Assembly (NCBI GenBank): GCA_023678885.1 | Contig: CM042975.1 | Span: forward strand, 32,644,729-32,708,728 | Length of the DNA: 64,000 bases | DNA from: Pogostemon cablin | Lineage: Eukaryota; Streptophyta; Magnoliopsida; Lamiales; Lamiaceae | Direction: 5' to 3' | Shown: positions 52,434-63,972 of the stretch, in pieces | Numbering within the stretch: position 1 is the first letter of the stretch | Layout: each line of letters starts with the position of its first letter | Translations under genes and position numbers: made by a program | The notes under the pieces: generated by a model | The model's database searches: none | The model's input: the letters and a program-made list of their open reading frames with translations, nothing else | What the model was told of the DNA's origin: nothing

Positions 52434-54535
52434 AAGGTGTTGCTCGTCCCCGAGCAACGAAAATGACAAACCAAAAGGAAAAATTTTCACCTAGAAAAAG
52501 ACTAAACGAACATAAGCAATAACACATCGTTAGCAATAATAACTACAAACTATGCTAAGTCATCCCACAACATTAAAATCATGACATGGGAAATTAACAA
52601 GTTTAATCAAAAGAGAATAAAATGTAATATAGTCCCCTTTTAAGTCCAAGCCTCACAATGGGTATTAATGTCTCTCAACACTCTTTTGAAATAGATCACG
52701 CTCATTAATCGATTGGCTCGAATCACTATAAGCTTGCTCGCGGACTATATTCACAAACCACCAAAGTTTCAATCAATGATCAAAAAGGTCTTTAATTAGG
52801 ATATAATGATAGGCTCTTTGGTATGGTAGGAAGTATATGGATAAGAGTGACTAATCATGTGTAAGTAATCAAAGAGATGACCAATTTCCTCAACTTCTTC
52901 ACTTTCTTTTCTTCCTTGCTTATCTTTACAAATCTCAAGCACTATTCATTAACTTTCCTTTGGTTGAGCTTGCTTTTGATGCATGCTTCCTTTCTTTGAA
53001 TTTTGTTTACTTGAGCATTTTGATGTTGATTTGCTCCTTTCTTACTTTGAGGTTGCATGTCCATTTCTTATTTTTGCTCTTTTCATCCTTTTTCTTGCTT
53101 GTTTACCATTCCCTTTTCTTCTTTTGCTAATCAATCAATCCTTCCTAGCTACCATCTCCTCAATCACCCACACAAAGGTATATATAAACTTGAATGGGTA
53201 ATTAAGGCTTGTAATGTGCTAAATTCACAATAAATAGGTTTATAGGCTCAAAATGGTTAACTAAGGATGATGTTCATGGTAGGGAACATATATGGCAATG
53301 ACTATAATAACAAGGATGGCCTTAGATCATTTCACCAATCTCCACTAATCGGGCTCGTTCCTATAGTCCTTGAGCAAGTTCTAACTTATCAAATACAACC
53401 GATCCACTCATGAAGAAATACCATGTGTGCATGGTTGAGGCTCAAATGCTCACAAGCTTGTGCTCGGACCTTAAGGAACTTATTACACCACATTCATCTT
53501 AAAATTGAACAAGTTAAGTAAAACATGTTATAATTTGAAAGTAAAGAGATTCTTAATCATAATTTGTCATCACTTATCACCACAATCTATCATCACTCAC
53601 ATTCAAAAATGACTCACGACATCCCTAAACAAACCACCAAACATCCCAAGACAAGAATGAAAATACACACAACATAAAAATAAGGACTCAATAAATAAGA
53701 CACAACAAAAATAAAAAACATGCAAAAATACAAAATACCATCATCCATAAGAAAATTAAGCACACATTCATCCCAACCTTTATTGAAAAGGAAATCCTAA
53801 TATACGAAAGTAAACCTCCCACAAACATAACAAATGAAGTAGCATGCTAGTCACAACAATCCAAATCAAAATCAAATTATTTCTAGTAATAAAATGATAA
53901 GGTGTAGAGTACTCCCTCAATAGGCATTTGGTAAGGAAAGCGTTAGCTCCAAGCTCCATCTTGCTTCCAATACCTCTCATTCATGCTCAAACACTCAACA
54001 AACACCATTATTTCAACAATTTCATTATGAATATGGACTATCATGCACTTCAACACCACCAATCATGCCAAAATCAAACCAAACTCATGAGAAAAAATTT
54101 TAAAATTTGTCCAATTTTACAAGAATCATACTCAAGTGGTGAGTCACACCACACACTCTCCCCCCAAACTTAAATCAAAACAAGAGTTGAGACTTAAGTT
54201 TGCAAAAAAGTGGTGAGACTTACCCTTGTAGTTTCCATTGATGATCTTCTTGTTGAGAAGTAACCGCATCCACACGACTCAAGCTATGCCCACCACGCAC
54301 TAGCACCCCACAAACTTAACTCGAGACAAGAGTCACGAATTAAGTTTGCAATAAGTGTTGGAACATATCAACTTGAATCCATGAAGCATTTCTCTTTTCT
54401 TCAATGTGCATTTTTCTCCATGAGCACAATCAACCTACAAGGCCAAAACAAACAAGCAACAAAAAAATAAAAAGAATGGGTTGCCTCCCATTTAGCGCTA
54501 AGTTTAACGTCTTCAAGCCGGACGAATGTAAGCTC
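52434..54535 (-). other. El3 3' noncoding module
   Basis: It matches the 3' modules of El1, El2 and El4 in reverse (for example the segment with AATCACCCACACAAAGGTATATATA near 53162). It contains a hairpin AATGGG/CCCATT (54475-54492) and a PPT-like tract at 54157-54171. No conserved frame. Confidence 0.72.
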
Positions 54536-57316
54536 TTAATAGTCGGAGAAATCTAAGACCCCATCGGTTCTCATCTTCACTTTGAGAAATTTCTTGGCTC
54601 TTTTCTTTTCCATCAACATGATTTCTCCATTCTTGCTTATAATTATCAAATCATCACGAAGAATTGTGGATGGAAATGCTTCGTCTCCATAAGGCCAATG
54701 AAATTCTCCTTTATCAACCTTCCATTCGATGTTCGAGTCCTCATTCCTATACATATCAAGCAAAGACAAGTTAAGATTAAAATCTTCAATATAATCATGA
54801 AAAAGAGAATTAGAATATTTAAAAGGGTAAGAATTTTCAAATCCATGAGGATCATCCGGAGGAAGGATTGGAGGCTTGAGGTAAGAATCATCCTTCTTTC
54901 TTGCCTTGTTACATGAAAATGTAACACTCTCCGTATTTGAACTCAAAGAAAGTTCTCCTCTTTCCACATCAATATGAGCTTTTCCCGTGGCTAAGAATGG
55001 TCTTCCCAAGATCATAGGTGTTTGAGGATCAACCTTCATCTCCAAGACAACAAAATCCACCGGAAAAGTCAACTTCTTCACTTCAACCACTACATCCTCC
55101 ACCACCCCTAAGGGCTTAATAGTTGATCCATCCGCCACTTGAAGGCATGTAGTGGAAGGCTTGAGCTCTCCAATATCCAATTCTTCAAAAAGAGAATGAG
55201 GCATAACATTCACACTAGCTCCCAAGTCACACAATGCATTAACAACCTTCTTTCCTTCAACTTCACAAGGGATAACGAACTTCCCCGGATCACCAACTTT
55301 CATAGAAGGCTCCTCATGCAATGGTTCATTTGTTTCAACTAGCTTCGCTTTCTTTCTCTCTTCAAATTTCTTCTTCAAAGTTTCAACAAACTTTTGAAAT
55401 TCCTCCATCTTTTCTTTTTTAACAAATCTTTGAGGATAAGGGAGTGGATAAGGAGTAATCGGAATTCCCCAATAATCACGTTCATACTCCACTTCTTTTT
55501 TCCTTTTCTCCTTAGCCTTTTTCCACTTGGGGACATGTTCTTCTTTCCATTTCTTCCTCTTTTCTTCTAACTCAATTTCTATTCTCTTTGCTTCTTCTTC
55601 TTCTTCATCCACCGTGCAATCCACCAACCCTTCTTCAACCAAGCTATCCTCTTTCACCTTTATGCACATGCAATGCTCTTTTGGATTTATTTCCGTGGTA
55701 GATGGGAATTTTCCTTGTTGGTGTTGTGATCCCACGGAAGAAGCAATTTGATCCATTTGATGCTCAAACGCTCTCATCCTATTGTCGGATTTCCTTTCAT
55801 TCTCCTCCATTCTAGCCTCAAGCTTTTTCATGAATGCTAGCAATGTCTCTTCTACCGTTGACTTCCCTTCTCCATTGGGTGACTTAGCACTCGGATCGAA
55901 TCCCGGAGGAAATGACATGGCGGCTTGAGGATTAGAATAAGAAAGATTTTCATGCTTTCTCGGCGTTTGATAATTTCCTCCATGAAAATTTCCTTGATTA
56001 GAGGGAAAATTACCTTGGAAATTCCCTTGATGTTGAAAATTCCCTTGGTAATTTCTCCTATCCAAATAGGCAACATCCTCTACACTTTGCATCACATTAC
56101 TCTTCTCGTTCAAGGTAGTACTCGTACTTTCCCCTTGACTTACTCCTTGAGTGATCAAATTCAATTGCTTAGTTAAAGCATTGATGCTCTCATTAAATTC
56201 TTTCATGCCTTGGCTTTGAAACACATCGCTCTTCACTTTATGCACACTTTCCATTTGAGCTACCGTTCCAAATGCACAACTTCCCATGACTCGCTCGGAA
56301 GGCCATTGATAAGCATTCTTTGCAATATCTTCAAAAATTTCCATTGCTTTCATAGCATCCACTCCAAATATAGACCCTCCGGATGAGGCATCTACATGCA
56401 TCCGATGTTGTTGGCTCAACCCTTGATAGAAGAACGCCACTTGTTGATTCTCATGAAAATCATGTTGAGGACACTTTCGGAGCATCTCTTTGTAGCGTTC
56501 CCATGCTTCATAAAAATTTTCATCCGGAAGTTGCCTAAATTGAGTTATAAGGCTTTTCAATTGGAGCGTCTTTGAAGGAGGAAAGTACTTGTTTAGGAAC
56601 CTTTGCTCAAGATCTTCCCATGTATTACAACTTCCCAAAGGAATTGCATTATACCATGCCTTAGCCTTGTCTCTTAAAGAAAAAGAGAACAACCTCATCC
56701 GAATAGCATCTTCCGATACTCCATTCAACTTAACGGTATTTGCAACCTCTAAGAAGCTAGCTAGATGCATGTTTGGATCCTCAAGAGGATCTCCCCCAAA
56801 CTGATTTTCTTTGACCATGTTGATTAATCCGGTCTTGATTTCTAAATTATTGGCTTGAACCGGAGGAACCATGTTGTGTACGGCTCTCGGTTGGAAGTAA
56901 TCCCGGATTGCTCTAGGCCTTGGCCTCTCTTGAGGTATTTGCACATTTCCTTGCATTGCTTGGTTATTGAACATATTAACCATCTCTTGGACATTTCTAC
57001 GAACATGTGGTTGTGCCTCTTGTTGTTGGAGTATCCTTTGAGCTTCTTGATTGGCAAGCAATTGCATATATTCTTGATTTTGAGCAAAGAAATTCCTCAT
57101 TATCTCCACTTGATTCTCTTGCACTCCTTCTTGTACCCCCCTTTGATCTTGTAAAGGATCTTGGGGTGGGTTATAATTAGCATTCTCTCCACGTTGATTC
57201 TCCATTTTTGTTCCTTTTCTAGCTCTCCGTCTCTCTCGCTTCCTTTGTCGTGCGGTCTTTTCAATCTCCAAATTCAAAGGAATGATCGATTGATTTCCCT
57301 TTGATCTTGTGATCAT
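54536..57316 (-). CDS. Athila-like gag-protease polyprotein, no visible zinc knuckle or pol
   Basis: The first ATG at 57316 gives 926 residues. A basic N-terminus and Gln/Asn-rich part precede the gag capsid region at about residues 165-310 (FGGDPLEDPNMHL, KAWYNAIPLGSCNTWEDLEQ, RFLNKYFPPSK, FYQGLSQQHR). The usual CCHC knuckle is absent; in its place is a GNFQ/QGNF repeat (about 425-450). A coiled coil follows (about 490-530, ENERKSDNRMRAFEHQMDQI), then a Glu/Lys-rich stretch. An aspartic protease domain has DLGAS at 697-701 and ILGRPFL at 769-775, the plant gypsy form. The protein ends LDFSDY before RT would begin. Confidence 0.88.
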   Translation of the reverse strand: MITRSKGNQSIIPLNLEIEKTARQRKRERRRARKGTKMENQRGENANYNPPQDPLQDQRGVQEGVQENQVEIMRNFFAQNQEYMQLLANQEAQRILQQQEAQPHVRRNVQEMVNMFNNQAMQGNVQIPQERPRPRAIRDYFQPRAVHNMVPPVQANNLEIKTGLINMVKENQFGGDPLEDPNMHLASFLEVANTVKLNGVSEDAIRMRLFSFSLRDKAKAWYNAIPLGSCNTWEDLEQRFLNKYFPPSKTLQLKSLITQFRQLPDENFYEAWERYKEMLRKCPQHDFHENQQVAFFYQGLSQQHRMHVDASSGGSIFGVDAMKAMEIFEDIAKNAYQWPSERVMGSCAFGTVAQMESVHKVKSDVFQSQGMKEFNESINALTKQLNLITQGVSQGESTSTTLNEKSNVMQSVEDVAYLDRRNYQGNFQHQGNFQGNFPSNQGNFHGGNYQTPRKHENLSYSNPQAAMSFPPGFDPSAKSPNGEGKSTVEETLLAFMKKLEARMEENERKSDNRMRAFEHQMDQIASSVGSQHQQGKFPSTTEINPKEHCMCIKVKEDSLVEEGLVDCTVDEEEEEAKRIEIELEEKRKKWKEEHVPKWKKAKEKRKKEVEYERDYWGIPITPYPLPYPQRFVKKEKMEEFQKFVETLKKKFEERKKAKLVETNEPLHEEPSMKVGDPGKFVIPCEVEGKKVVNALCDLGASVNVMPHSLFEELDIGELKPSTTCLQVADGSTIKPLGVVEDVVVEVKKLTFPVDFVVLEMKVDPQTPMILGRPFLATGKAHIDVERGELSLSSNTESVTFSCNKARKKDDSYLKPPILPPDDPHGFENSYPFKYSNSLFHDYIEDFNLNLSLLDMYRNEDSNIEWKVDKGEFHWPYGDEAFPSTILRDDLIIISKNGEIMLMEKKRAKKFLKVKMRTDGVLDFSDY

Positions 57317-57456
57317 AAAACACCTACGAAAATTCAAAGAGTGAGACCACAAACAACAATAGTAAATAAAGTAAAAATAAAATAAAAAAAAAGTATCCTT
57401 ATCAAGAACAACTAAAACAATAACACAGTACTCGACTAGTCCGTCAAACTCCCCTT

Positions 57457-57474
57457 TGGCAACGGCGCCATTTT
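57457..57474 (-). other. El3 primer-binding site (partial tRNA-Asp match)
   Basis: On the minus strand TGGCGCCGTTGCC matches the tRNA-Asp 3' end for 13 nt, then diverges to AAAGGGG where El1 and El2 have GGGGA. It lies 2 nt from the LTR end. Confidence 0.75.
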
Positions 57475-57476
57475 CT

Positions 57477-58571
57477 TGTTTGCCTAATTTTTAGCACTCA
57501 CGAGCAAGAATACTCGATCGTTGTAGTAGTATATCCCAAGAAAAAATTATCAATCCAATAAGGAGTTATGTTCGGACTAGCAAAATACGTGAGCTCATGT
57601 TCATGTTGTTTTTGTAAAGATGATCGGGGGTTTTGAGATTGATTAACAACTAAAACAAGTAACAAGTAATTAAGGATAGCAAATAAGAAAATTGACAAGT
57701 AAAGAAAATGGGTGCTAAAGTTCAAGTATGGAAAAACATGGGATTAGAAACATCCAAGCACACTCGATTCATATTATCATGCAAAAGGAATTCAACTCAA
57801 TTGATGTAGACTAAGGGTGATCACGATTGTATCCTAAGCTCCCTTTCGGGTTACAAAGGTTGTTGATCCATTTTAGACTCCCAAAAGCACTTAAGATCAA
57901 AGCCCAACATTAACCCCTTCCATCTAGGTACTAGTTAAATTAAACTCTCCCTTTTTGTGTACTAAGGCCAACGAATGGATTGGTTCCCCTCATTGAATTC
58001 AAATATCCTTTCGGTCAAACCCAAACTCAATGTCTAATCATGCCTTCCTAATACTATAGAGGGTCGTTTCCGTCTCACTCCAAGCAATACATACATGAAC
58101 ATCATGATAGCATTTAATTACAACAAATAATCCATTGATCAACAATCCATTAAACCAATAAACATTCATGAATAACAAACAATGCCATCACAACATCAAG
58201 ACAATTAAACTCCATGAATAGAAATCAACATCAATTAAATCAAAAACTAATTTAATCCACATGATAATATAAATCTAATATGCTCTTCATATTCCTAATC
58301 CCACTAGAGGGATTAGCCTAACATGATAAAAGTAATAAAACAAATAAATGATTCATTACAAATACCCATAGTCTTAGATCTAAAGAAATACAAAATGAAT
58401 TGATTCTTCCCTATCAATTTCTTGAAGAGAATCTTCTATTCTTCTTGATCTCCACCTCTAGCTCTTGATTTGAAGCCTTTAGCACCAAAAATGGAAGAAT
58501 TGATGGGTGGATGAAGATGGATGAAGATGATGGTGGAAAATGGAAGAAATGGTGTGTGAGGTGTGTGTAGT
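57477..58571 (-). repeat. El3 5' LTR, truncated by El4
   Basis: It matches 50729-51822 with about eight substitutions and ends at GTGTGTAGT where El4 starts. U3 and the TATA box are missing here, so this copy of El3 has no adjoining promoter. Confidence 0.85.
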
Positions 58572-60189
58572 TGATCGGTGTCATTTTCACCTAGATTTCA
58601 GTGTCTTTTTATTATGTATTTTGTGTGTTTTTATTCATTTTGTATATCATTTGGTGGTGTTATGTGAAGATATGGAGATGTGTGCCTTGAAATGATAAAT
58701 GTGTGATTTTCATGATTAAGTGCCTTAAATTGTGCTACTTTGCATGACTTGTTATACCCTCAAATGTTAGAAGTTTTCTCATATCTATATATGGTTGGAA
58801 AGCCATGGAAGAGAGGATCGCTTGAGCGCAAGAATCACTAAAAACGGAGATCGGATGTGGAAGTTATGCGCGAAACGGTGAGACTGCGCAGCACGCGATA
58901 CGCTACACGGCCCGTGTACCGAGCACGGCCCTGTAAGGCATGGTCGTGCTCGGACACCAGAAAATGCTACACGGCCACCTCCGTGGCCGTGTGACGCTGC
59001 ACGGCCCGTGTAGGTTCCAAAGGCAGTTTTATGATCTCTAAATGTTCTAGAAGCTTCCATGGGGGTATAAATACATATTTTGACCACAAAATTCGAGATG
59101 AATCATTTTGGATCAGTTTCCACACACACTAAACACCTAAATCACACACATTCATCTCCATATCTTCCATCCTTCACCTCATCCATCCAAACCACTTGAT
59201 CTCCTCAAATCCATCCATTAATCCATCAATCCACCAATCTAAGAAGAGGAATTCATCATTGATTGAAGATTGTAGCATGATCAAAGGGGAGGAAGTTCAC
59301 CATCAAAGGGGAGCCAACTTACCTTTATTTTGTTATTTTCTTCATTATTTGGCTCAATTGGAGCAAGCTATGTATTGTATTGATTCTACTATGATTTGTA
59401 ATGGCTAGTCCTTATGTGAGGCTAGCAATATGATTGGTTAGGAATTATGTAGATTTTGCACACCACATGTTTAATGAAATGATTGTTATGAATATTTTCT
59501 ATCATGAATGCTTATTCTCATTTGATGCATGATTTGTGTGGTTAAATTCTCTATGCATAGTGTTAGGATGGTCATTCCAATATTATGTATGGTAGTTTAA
59601 TTGAATCATTGATTGTATGAGGTGACTTAGTTAGTATGAGGGGAGGAAAGCCATTCCCTCCAAGTGCTTAGAACCTCATGATAGGACATTAGTGATGAAC
59701 TAGTGAGGGGAACCAACTTATGATCATAGTACCCATGAGGGAATTGAGAGTAAGACAATCTTAGGAGATTTAAACTTGTAAAAGAGTTGAGAACCTAATC
59801 ACCTTGGCCATAGGGGTTAGGGGTACAATTGTGATTGCCCTTAGTATCATAACTTGAAAATCATCAATGCATGTGTGTGTGTGAGTCTACATAAGCCTTA
59901 TCCATGATGTTGCTTGCCTTACATACTTCTTAGATTGTTCACCTCTATCCATTTTCCATCACACTTGTACATGTTCTATCTTTCATTGCTTTCCTAGTTG
60001 TTAGTTTGTAGTATAATCAACCCCCTCATTCTTCGATTCGTCCTATTAGAGTAAAGCATTTCTCAAACACGGCTACCCACTTTCGCCCTTGGGTTCGATA
60101 TCTTATAAATTTTGCACTTGGTCGCTTACGTGCTACACACGATAGAGTACACTTGCTCTTATCAATTACCAAAATTGAAACTAAGTTCA
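58572..60189 (+). repeat. El4 5' LTR
   Basis: TGATCGGTGTC to AAGTTCA. U3 holds ACACGGCCAC/GTGGCCGTGT (58969-58978, 58983-58992) and several CACGGCCCGTG. The TATA box follows GGGGG at about 59061-59074. A leader hairpin is at 59404-59426. Confidence 0.88.
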
Positions 60190-60207
60190 TGGCGCCGCTG
60201 CCGGGGA
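60190..60207 (+). other. El4 primer-binding site
   Basis: TGGCGCCGCTGCCGGGGA matches the tRNA-Asp complement with one mismatch. Confidence 0.82.
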
Positions 60208-60409
60208 GAAAGCCTTCGGTGTAACATGTTTGAATTTGTTAGCTCTACTTAGGACATTTTTCTTATTTTTGCATTCTATATTTGCTTTGGAAAATCTTGT
60301 TCTTACTTGTTCTTCTTAATAGGTACATCAACCTTGAAAGAAGGGGAGAAGGAGCAAAACCAAAAATAGTAAGTGAAAGAAAGTTGTAGCAAGCCTTGAA
60401 AAGAAGAGT

Positions 60410-61713
60410 ATGAACATTGATGGGTGGAACCAACACATGGGAGGAAATTATGGAAATCTAATTGGTTTGGTTCCACCACACAACAATCAAATGGCTATAA
60501 GAATGAGAGCAACTATGGGTATAGTAGTCAAATGAGTCAAGCAAGCTCTCAAAGCTTCAACAATGGGAGTTATGAGGAATGGCAAGGAGCTTACAATGTT
60601 AATACATTCCAACCGTATCAAGGAAACACTTATTCCGTTCCGAGTTCTTACAACAATCAAGTTTCTATGGATACCCTTCTATCCAAAAATGATGCCTTGA
60701 TAGAAAAGCTTAAAAGATATGTTTATGGAAATGATACAAGGCAAGGCTTTCAACCAAGTCTTTCAAGCTATGAGCCTCAAGATACCTACTCCATGCCTAC
60801 TTCCAACTTTAATGGGGGACAAGTGTGGAACATGCCCAATTACCAAATGGGGAATGGAACATGTATGCAAAACGGGTATGTCCAAGGAAATTTCCAAGAA
60901 AAGTGTCCACCATATGATGATGGGAAACCTTCCTTACAAGATCAATTACGTCAAATGATGAAAATGCTTAAAGAAATGAGTAAGGAAAATGAAAGGACAA
61001 TGAAGGCCTTTGAACGTCAAATGAGTCAAATGACAAAAGAACGGAACAATCTTCGTGAAATAGAGAATTGTGATGAAAAGATTAAAGAAAATTTGAAGGT
61101 AGAAGAGTGTTCGGGGGATAATGAAGAAGACTCAAGAGATGTTGAGATTATTGAGGATAAGGAAGACAAGGAAGAAGAAAAGTTGGAGGATGAAAATTCA
61201 AGTGAGAGGAGTAAAGAGCTTGAGGAAGAAGAGAACTTCGAGGATGAAGAGATTATACAAGATTTCTTGTCCCTTGTTGATAAGGAAAATCCAAGCGAAG
61301 ATGAAGAATCAAGAGATGAGTATGAATTTGATGAAGTGGAACAAGGTCTAGAAGCACTTGATGATGAGTTCGGGAGTGAAATGAGCATTTCTACATCTTT
61401 TAACTCTTCAAGTTGCATTGATTTTCAAAATATTGTTTATATTGACTTTGTCTTACCTATTGATTCTTCTCAAAGCTTTAGGTACAAGAAAGAGCTTGAA
61501 GAAGTGTTGGGCACTTACTTGATAAAAAGGAATAAGTGGTGGTCACGGAAGGAAAGGTCAATGGAATGCAAGCTCAAGCGAGTTGATTTTCTAAAGCCAA
61601 TCTCGAAAGATGCTACCGAGGTCGTTACTTGCCACAAATGCCTAATAGAGGAAGAAGCACAAAGATTAAAATTTGATGGCAAGAACGAACGATATCCTTG
61701 GCCATTCCGATGA
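60410..61713 (+). CDS. El4 copy of the unknown-function frame, N-terminal frameshift
   Basis: The long frame (60424-61713) reads 429 codons without a stop and contains the coiled coil (about 175-210), acidic tract (about 225-320), YIDFVLPIDSSQ, NKWWSRKERSMECK and KNERYPWPFR. The first ATG at 60410 (MNIDGWNQHM) aligns with the El1 start but is in another frame, because two extra bases near 60480 (CCACCACAC) shift it. The next in-frame ATG is 60532. So the N-terminal 40 or so residues are probably lost or miscoded, while the C-terminal two thirds remain open and close to El1. Confidence 0.72.
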
Positions 61714-63972
61714 GTTCTCCATAATCCGTCCGGCTTGAAGACGTTAAACTTAGCGCTAGATGGGAGGCAACCCATCATTTATTTTAATGCTTTCATTTAA
61801 TTGCTTTGATTTAGTTTTCTTGCATTTTTTTTATGTGTAGGTGGATTGTGCTCATGAAGGAAAACGCATAAGGATGAGATGAGATGTGCTAGATTTTGAA
61901 TGAAGATGTATGTCACACCACTTTGTTCAAACTTAAATTTAACACTTGTGTTAATTTAAGTTTGGGGGGAGAGTGTGTGGTGGCCATACTTGAATGTTGG
62001 CATGCACATACGTCATCACAAGGTACGTTTAAGATGATCAATGGTGGAAACTACAAGGGTAAGTCTCACCACTTTTTGCAAACTTAATTCTCAACTTTTT
62101 TCGATTTAAGTTTGGGGGGATAGTGTGTGGTGTGCCTTACCACTTGTGTATGCTTGATGTATCATGTTGATAGAGTGATTATCTTGATTGTCTTGTGAAA
62201 ATTGGGTAAATTTTAAAATTTTTCTCATGAGTATTGGATTGATTTTGGTTAGTTTGGTTGTGTTGGAGTGCATGATAATCCTTATTTTTATTGCAAGTGT
62301 TGAGCTAATGGTTTGTTGAGTGTTTGAGCATGGATGAAGGATAGTGGAAGCATGAATGGAGCTTGGAGCTAACGCTTTCATTATCAAAATGCCTATTGAG
62401 GGAGTTCACTCTACATCTTATCACTTCTAAATTGCTTGACATGAATTGATGTTGATTTGGATTGTAGTGGATTAACATGTTACTTCATGTGTTATGTACT
62501 TGGGAGGTTTACTTGCTTTATTTAGGTAGTTTACTTGCTTTATTTTTATTTTTGAATAAGGTGGCAAATCTTGAGCTTACATGTTATTAGAGGATTGAGG
62601 ATATGTGTTTTATTTCTTTTGATGGTTGAATTGTCGTTGTTGCATGTTTTGTGTTTTTGTGTTGTTTCTTGCTTGGTGAGTCTTTGCTCATGTGTTTTGT
62701 TTGTATTTTTATTCTTGTATAGGGTTGTTTGGTGGTTTGTTTTGGGAAGAAGTTAAATGTTTTTGAATGTGAGCTATAATGCATTGTTTGTGATAGGTGA
62801 TGGCAAGCATGTTAATGGTTTCTACTTGTTGAAATTGTGACATGTTCTATTTAACTTGTTCAATTTTGAGATGAATTGAGGTGTAATGAGTTCCTAAAGG
62901 TCCGAGCAAAAGCTTGTGAGCGTTTGAGCCTCAACCGTGCATCCATGGTTAATTTCTTAATGAGTGGGTCGATTGAGCCTTGATAAACTAGAACTCGCTC
63001 ATGGACTACGGGAATGAGCCCGATTGGTGGAGGTTAGTGAAATGATCCTAGGCCATCCTTGTAATTTTATAGCCATTGTCATATATTTCCTTACCCTATA
63101 CATCATCCCTAGTTAGCCACTTTGAGCCTTTAAGCCTATTTCTTGTGATATAAGCACAATACAAACCATGATTACCCACTTAAGCCTTATATATATGCCT
63201 TTGTGTGGGTGATTGAGGAAATGATGGTCTACAAGGTTTGATATGAGAATTGTGCAAGAGAAAGAAGGAAATGATAAACAAGCAAGAAAATGATGAAAAG
63301 AGCTCAAGCAAAATGCACATGCAACCTTCAAAGTAAAAAAGGAGCAAAACAACAAAAATATGCTCAAGGAATTCAAAAGTCGAAAGAAAGAAAGCATGCA
63401 AATTAAAAGAAGCTCAAGAATCCAAGGAATGATAATGATTAGTGCTTGTGATTAGAAAAGAAAAAAAAGGAAGATAGAAACGTGAAGAAGTTGAAGAAGT
63501 TGATCATCTCTTCGATTACTTACACTCGATGAGTCACTCTTATCCATAATCTCCCTACCCTTACCAAAAAGCCTAACATTACATCCAAAAATAAAAGACC
63601 TTTTTGATCATTAGTTGAAGCCTTGGTGGCTTGTGAATGTAATCCTCGAGCAAGCCTATGGTGCGTCGGGTTCAATCGATTGATGAGTAAAAATTACCCT
63701 ACTTCATAGAGTGTTGAGTGCATTTTGATACCCGTTGTGAGGCTTGGACCGGAAAGGACTTTATTACTCTTAATTTTCTTAGACTTGAACTTGTTAATTT
63801 TTTTTATGTCATGATTTTAATGTTGTAGTGTGACTTGATATGATTTGTAGTCCTTGTTACTTATGATGTGTTGTTGCTTATGTTCGTTAGGTCTTTCTCT
63901 AGGTGAAAATTCCCCCTCTCGTTTTCTCATTTTCGTTGCTCGAGGACGAGCAAAACTTTAAGTTTGGGGGGT
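61714..63972 (+). other. El4 3' noncoding module and PPT
   Basis: A perfect hairpin GATGGG-AGGCAA-CCCATC lies at 61759-61776, 46 nt after the stop. PPT-like AAGTTTGGGGGGA occurs at 61958 and again at 62108, before the terminal PPT at 63958-63972. The region around 63040-63240 is shared with El1. Confidence 0.7.

Larger units (their letters stand above)
50729..58571 (-). mobile_element. El3: Athila-like gag-protease LTR element, promoter LTR cut by El4
   Basis: On the minus strand: 5' LTR remnant 58571-57477, PBS starting TGGCGCCGTTGCC at 57474, gag-protease 57316-54536, a 2.1-kb noncoding 3' module, PPT at 52421-52433, and complete 3' LTR 52420-50729 (1692 bp). No RT, RNase H or integrase. 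About eight substitutions in 1.1 kb of compared LTR suggest a young insertion. El4 inserted in its 5' LTR; the rest of that LTR should lie beyond the window. Confidence 0.88.
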
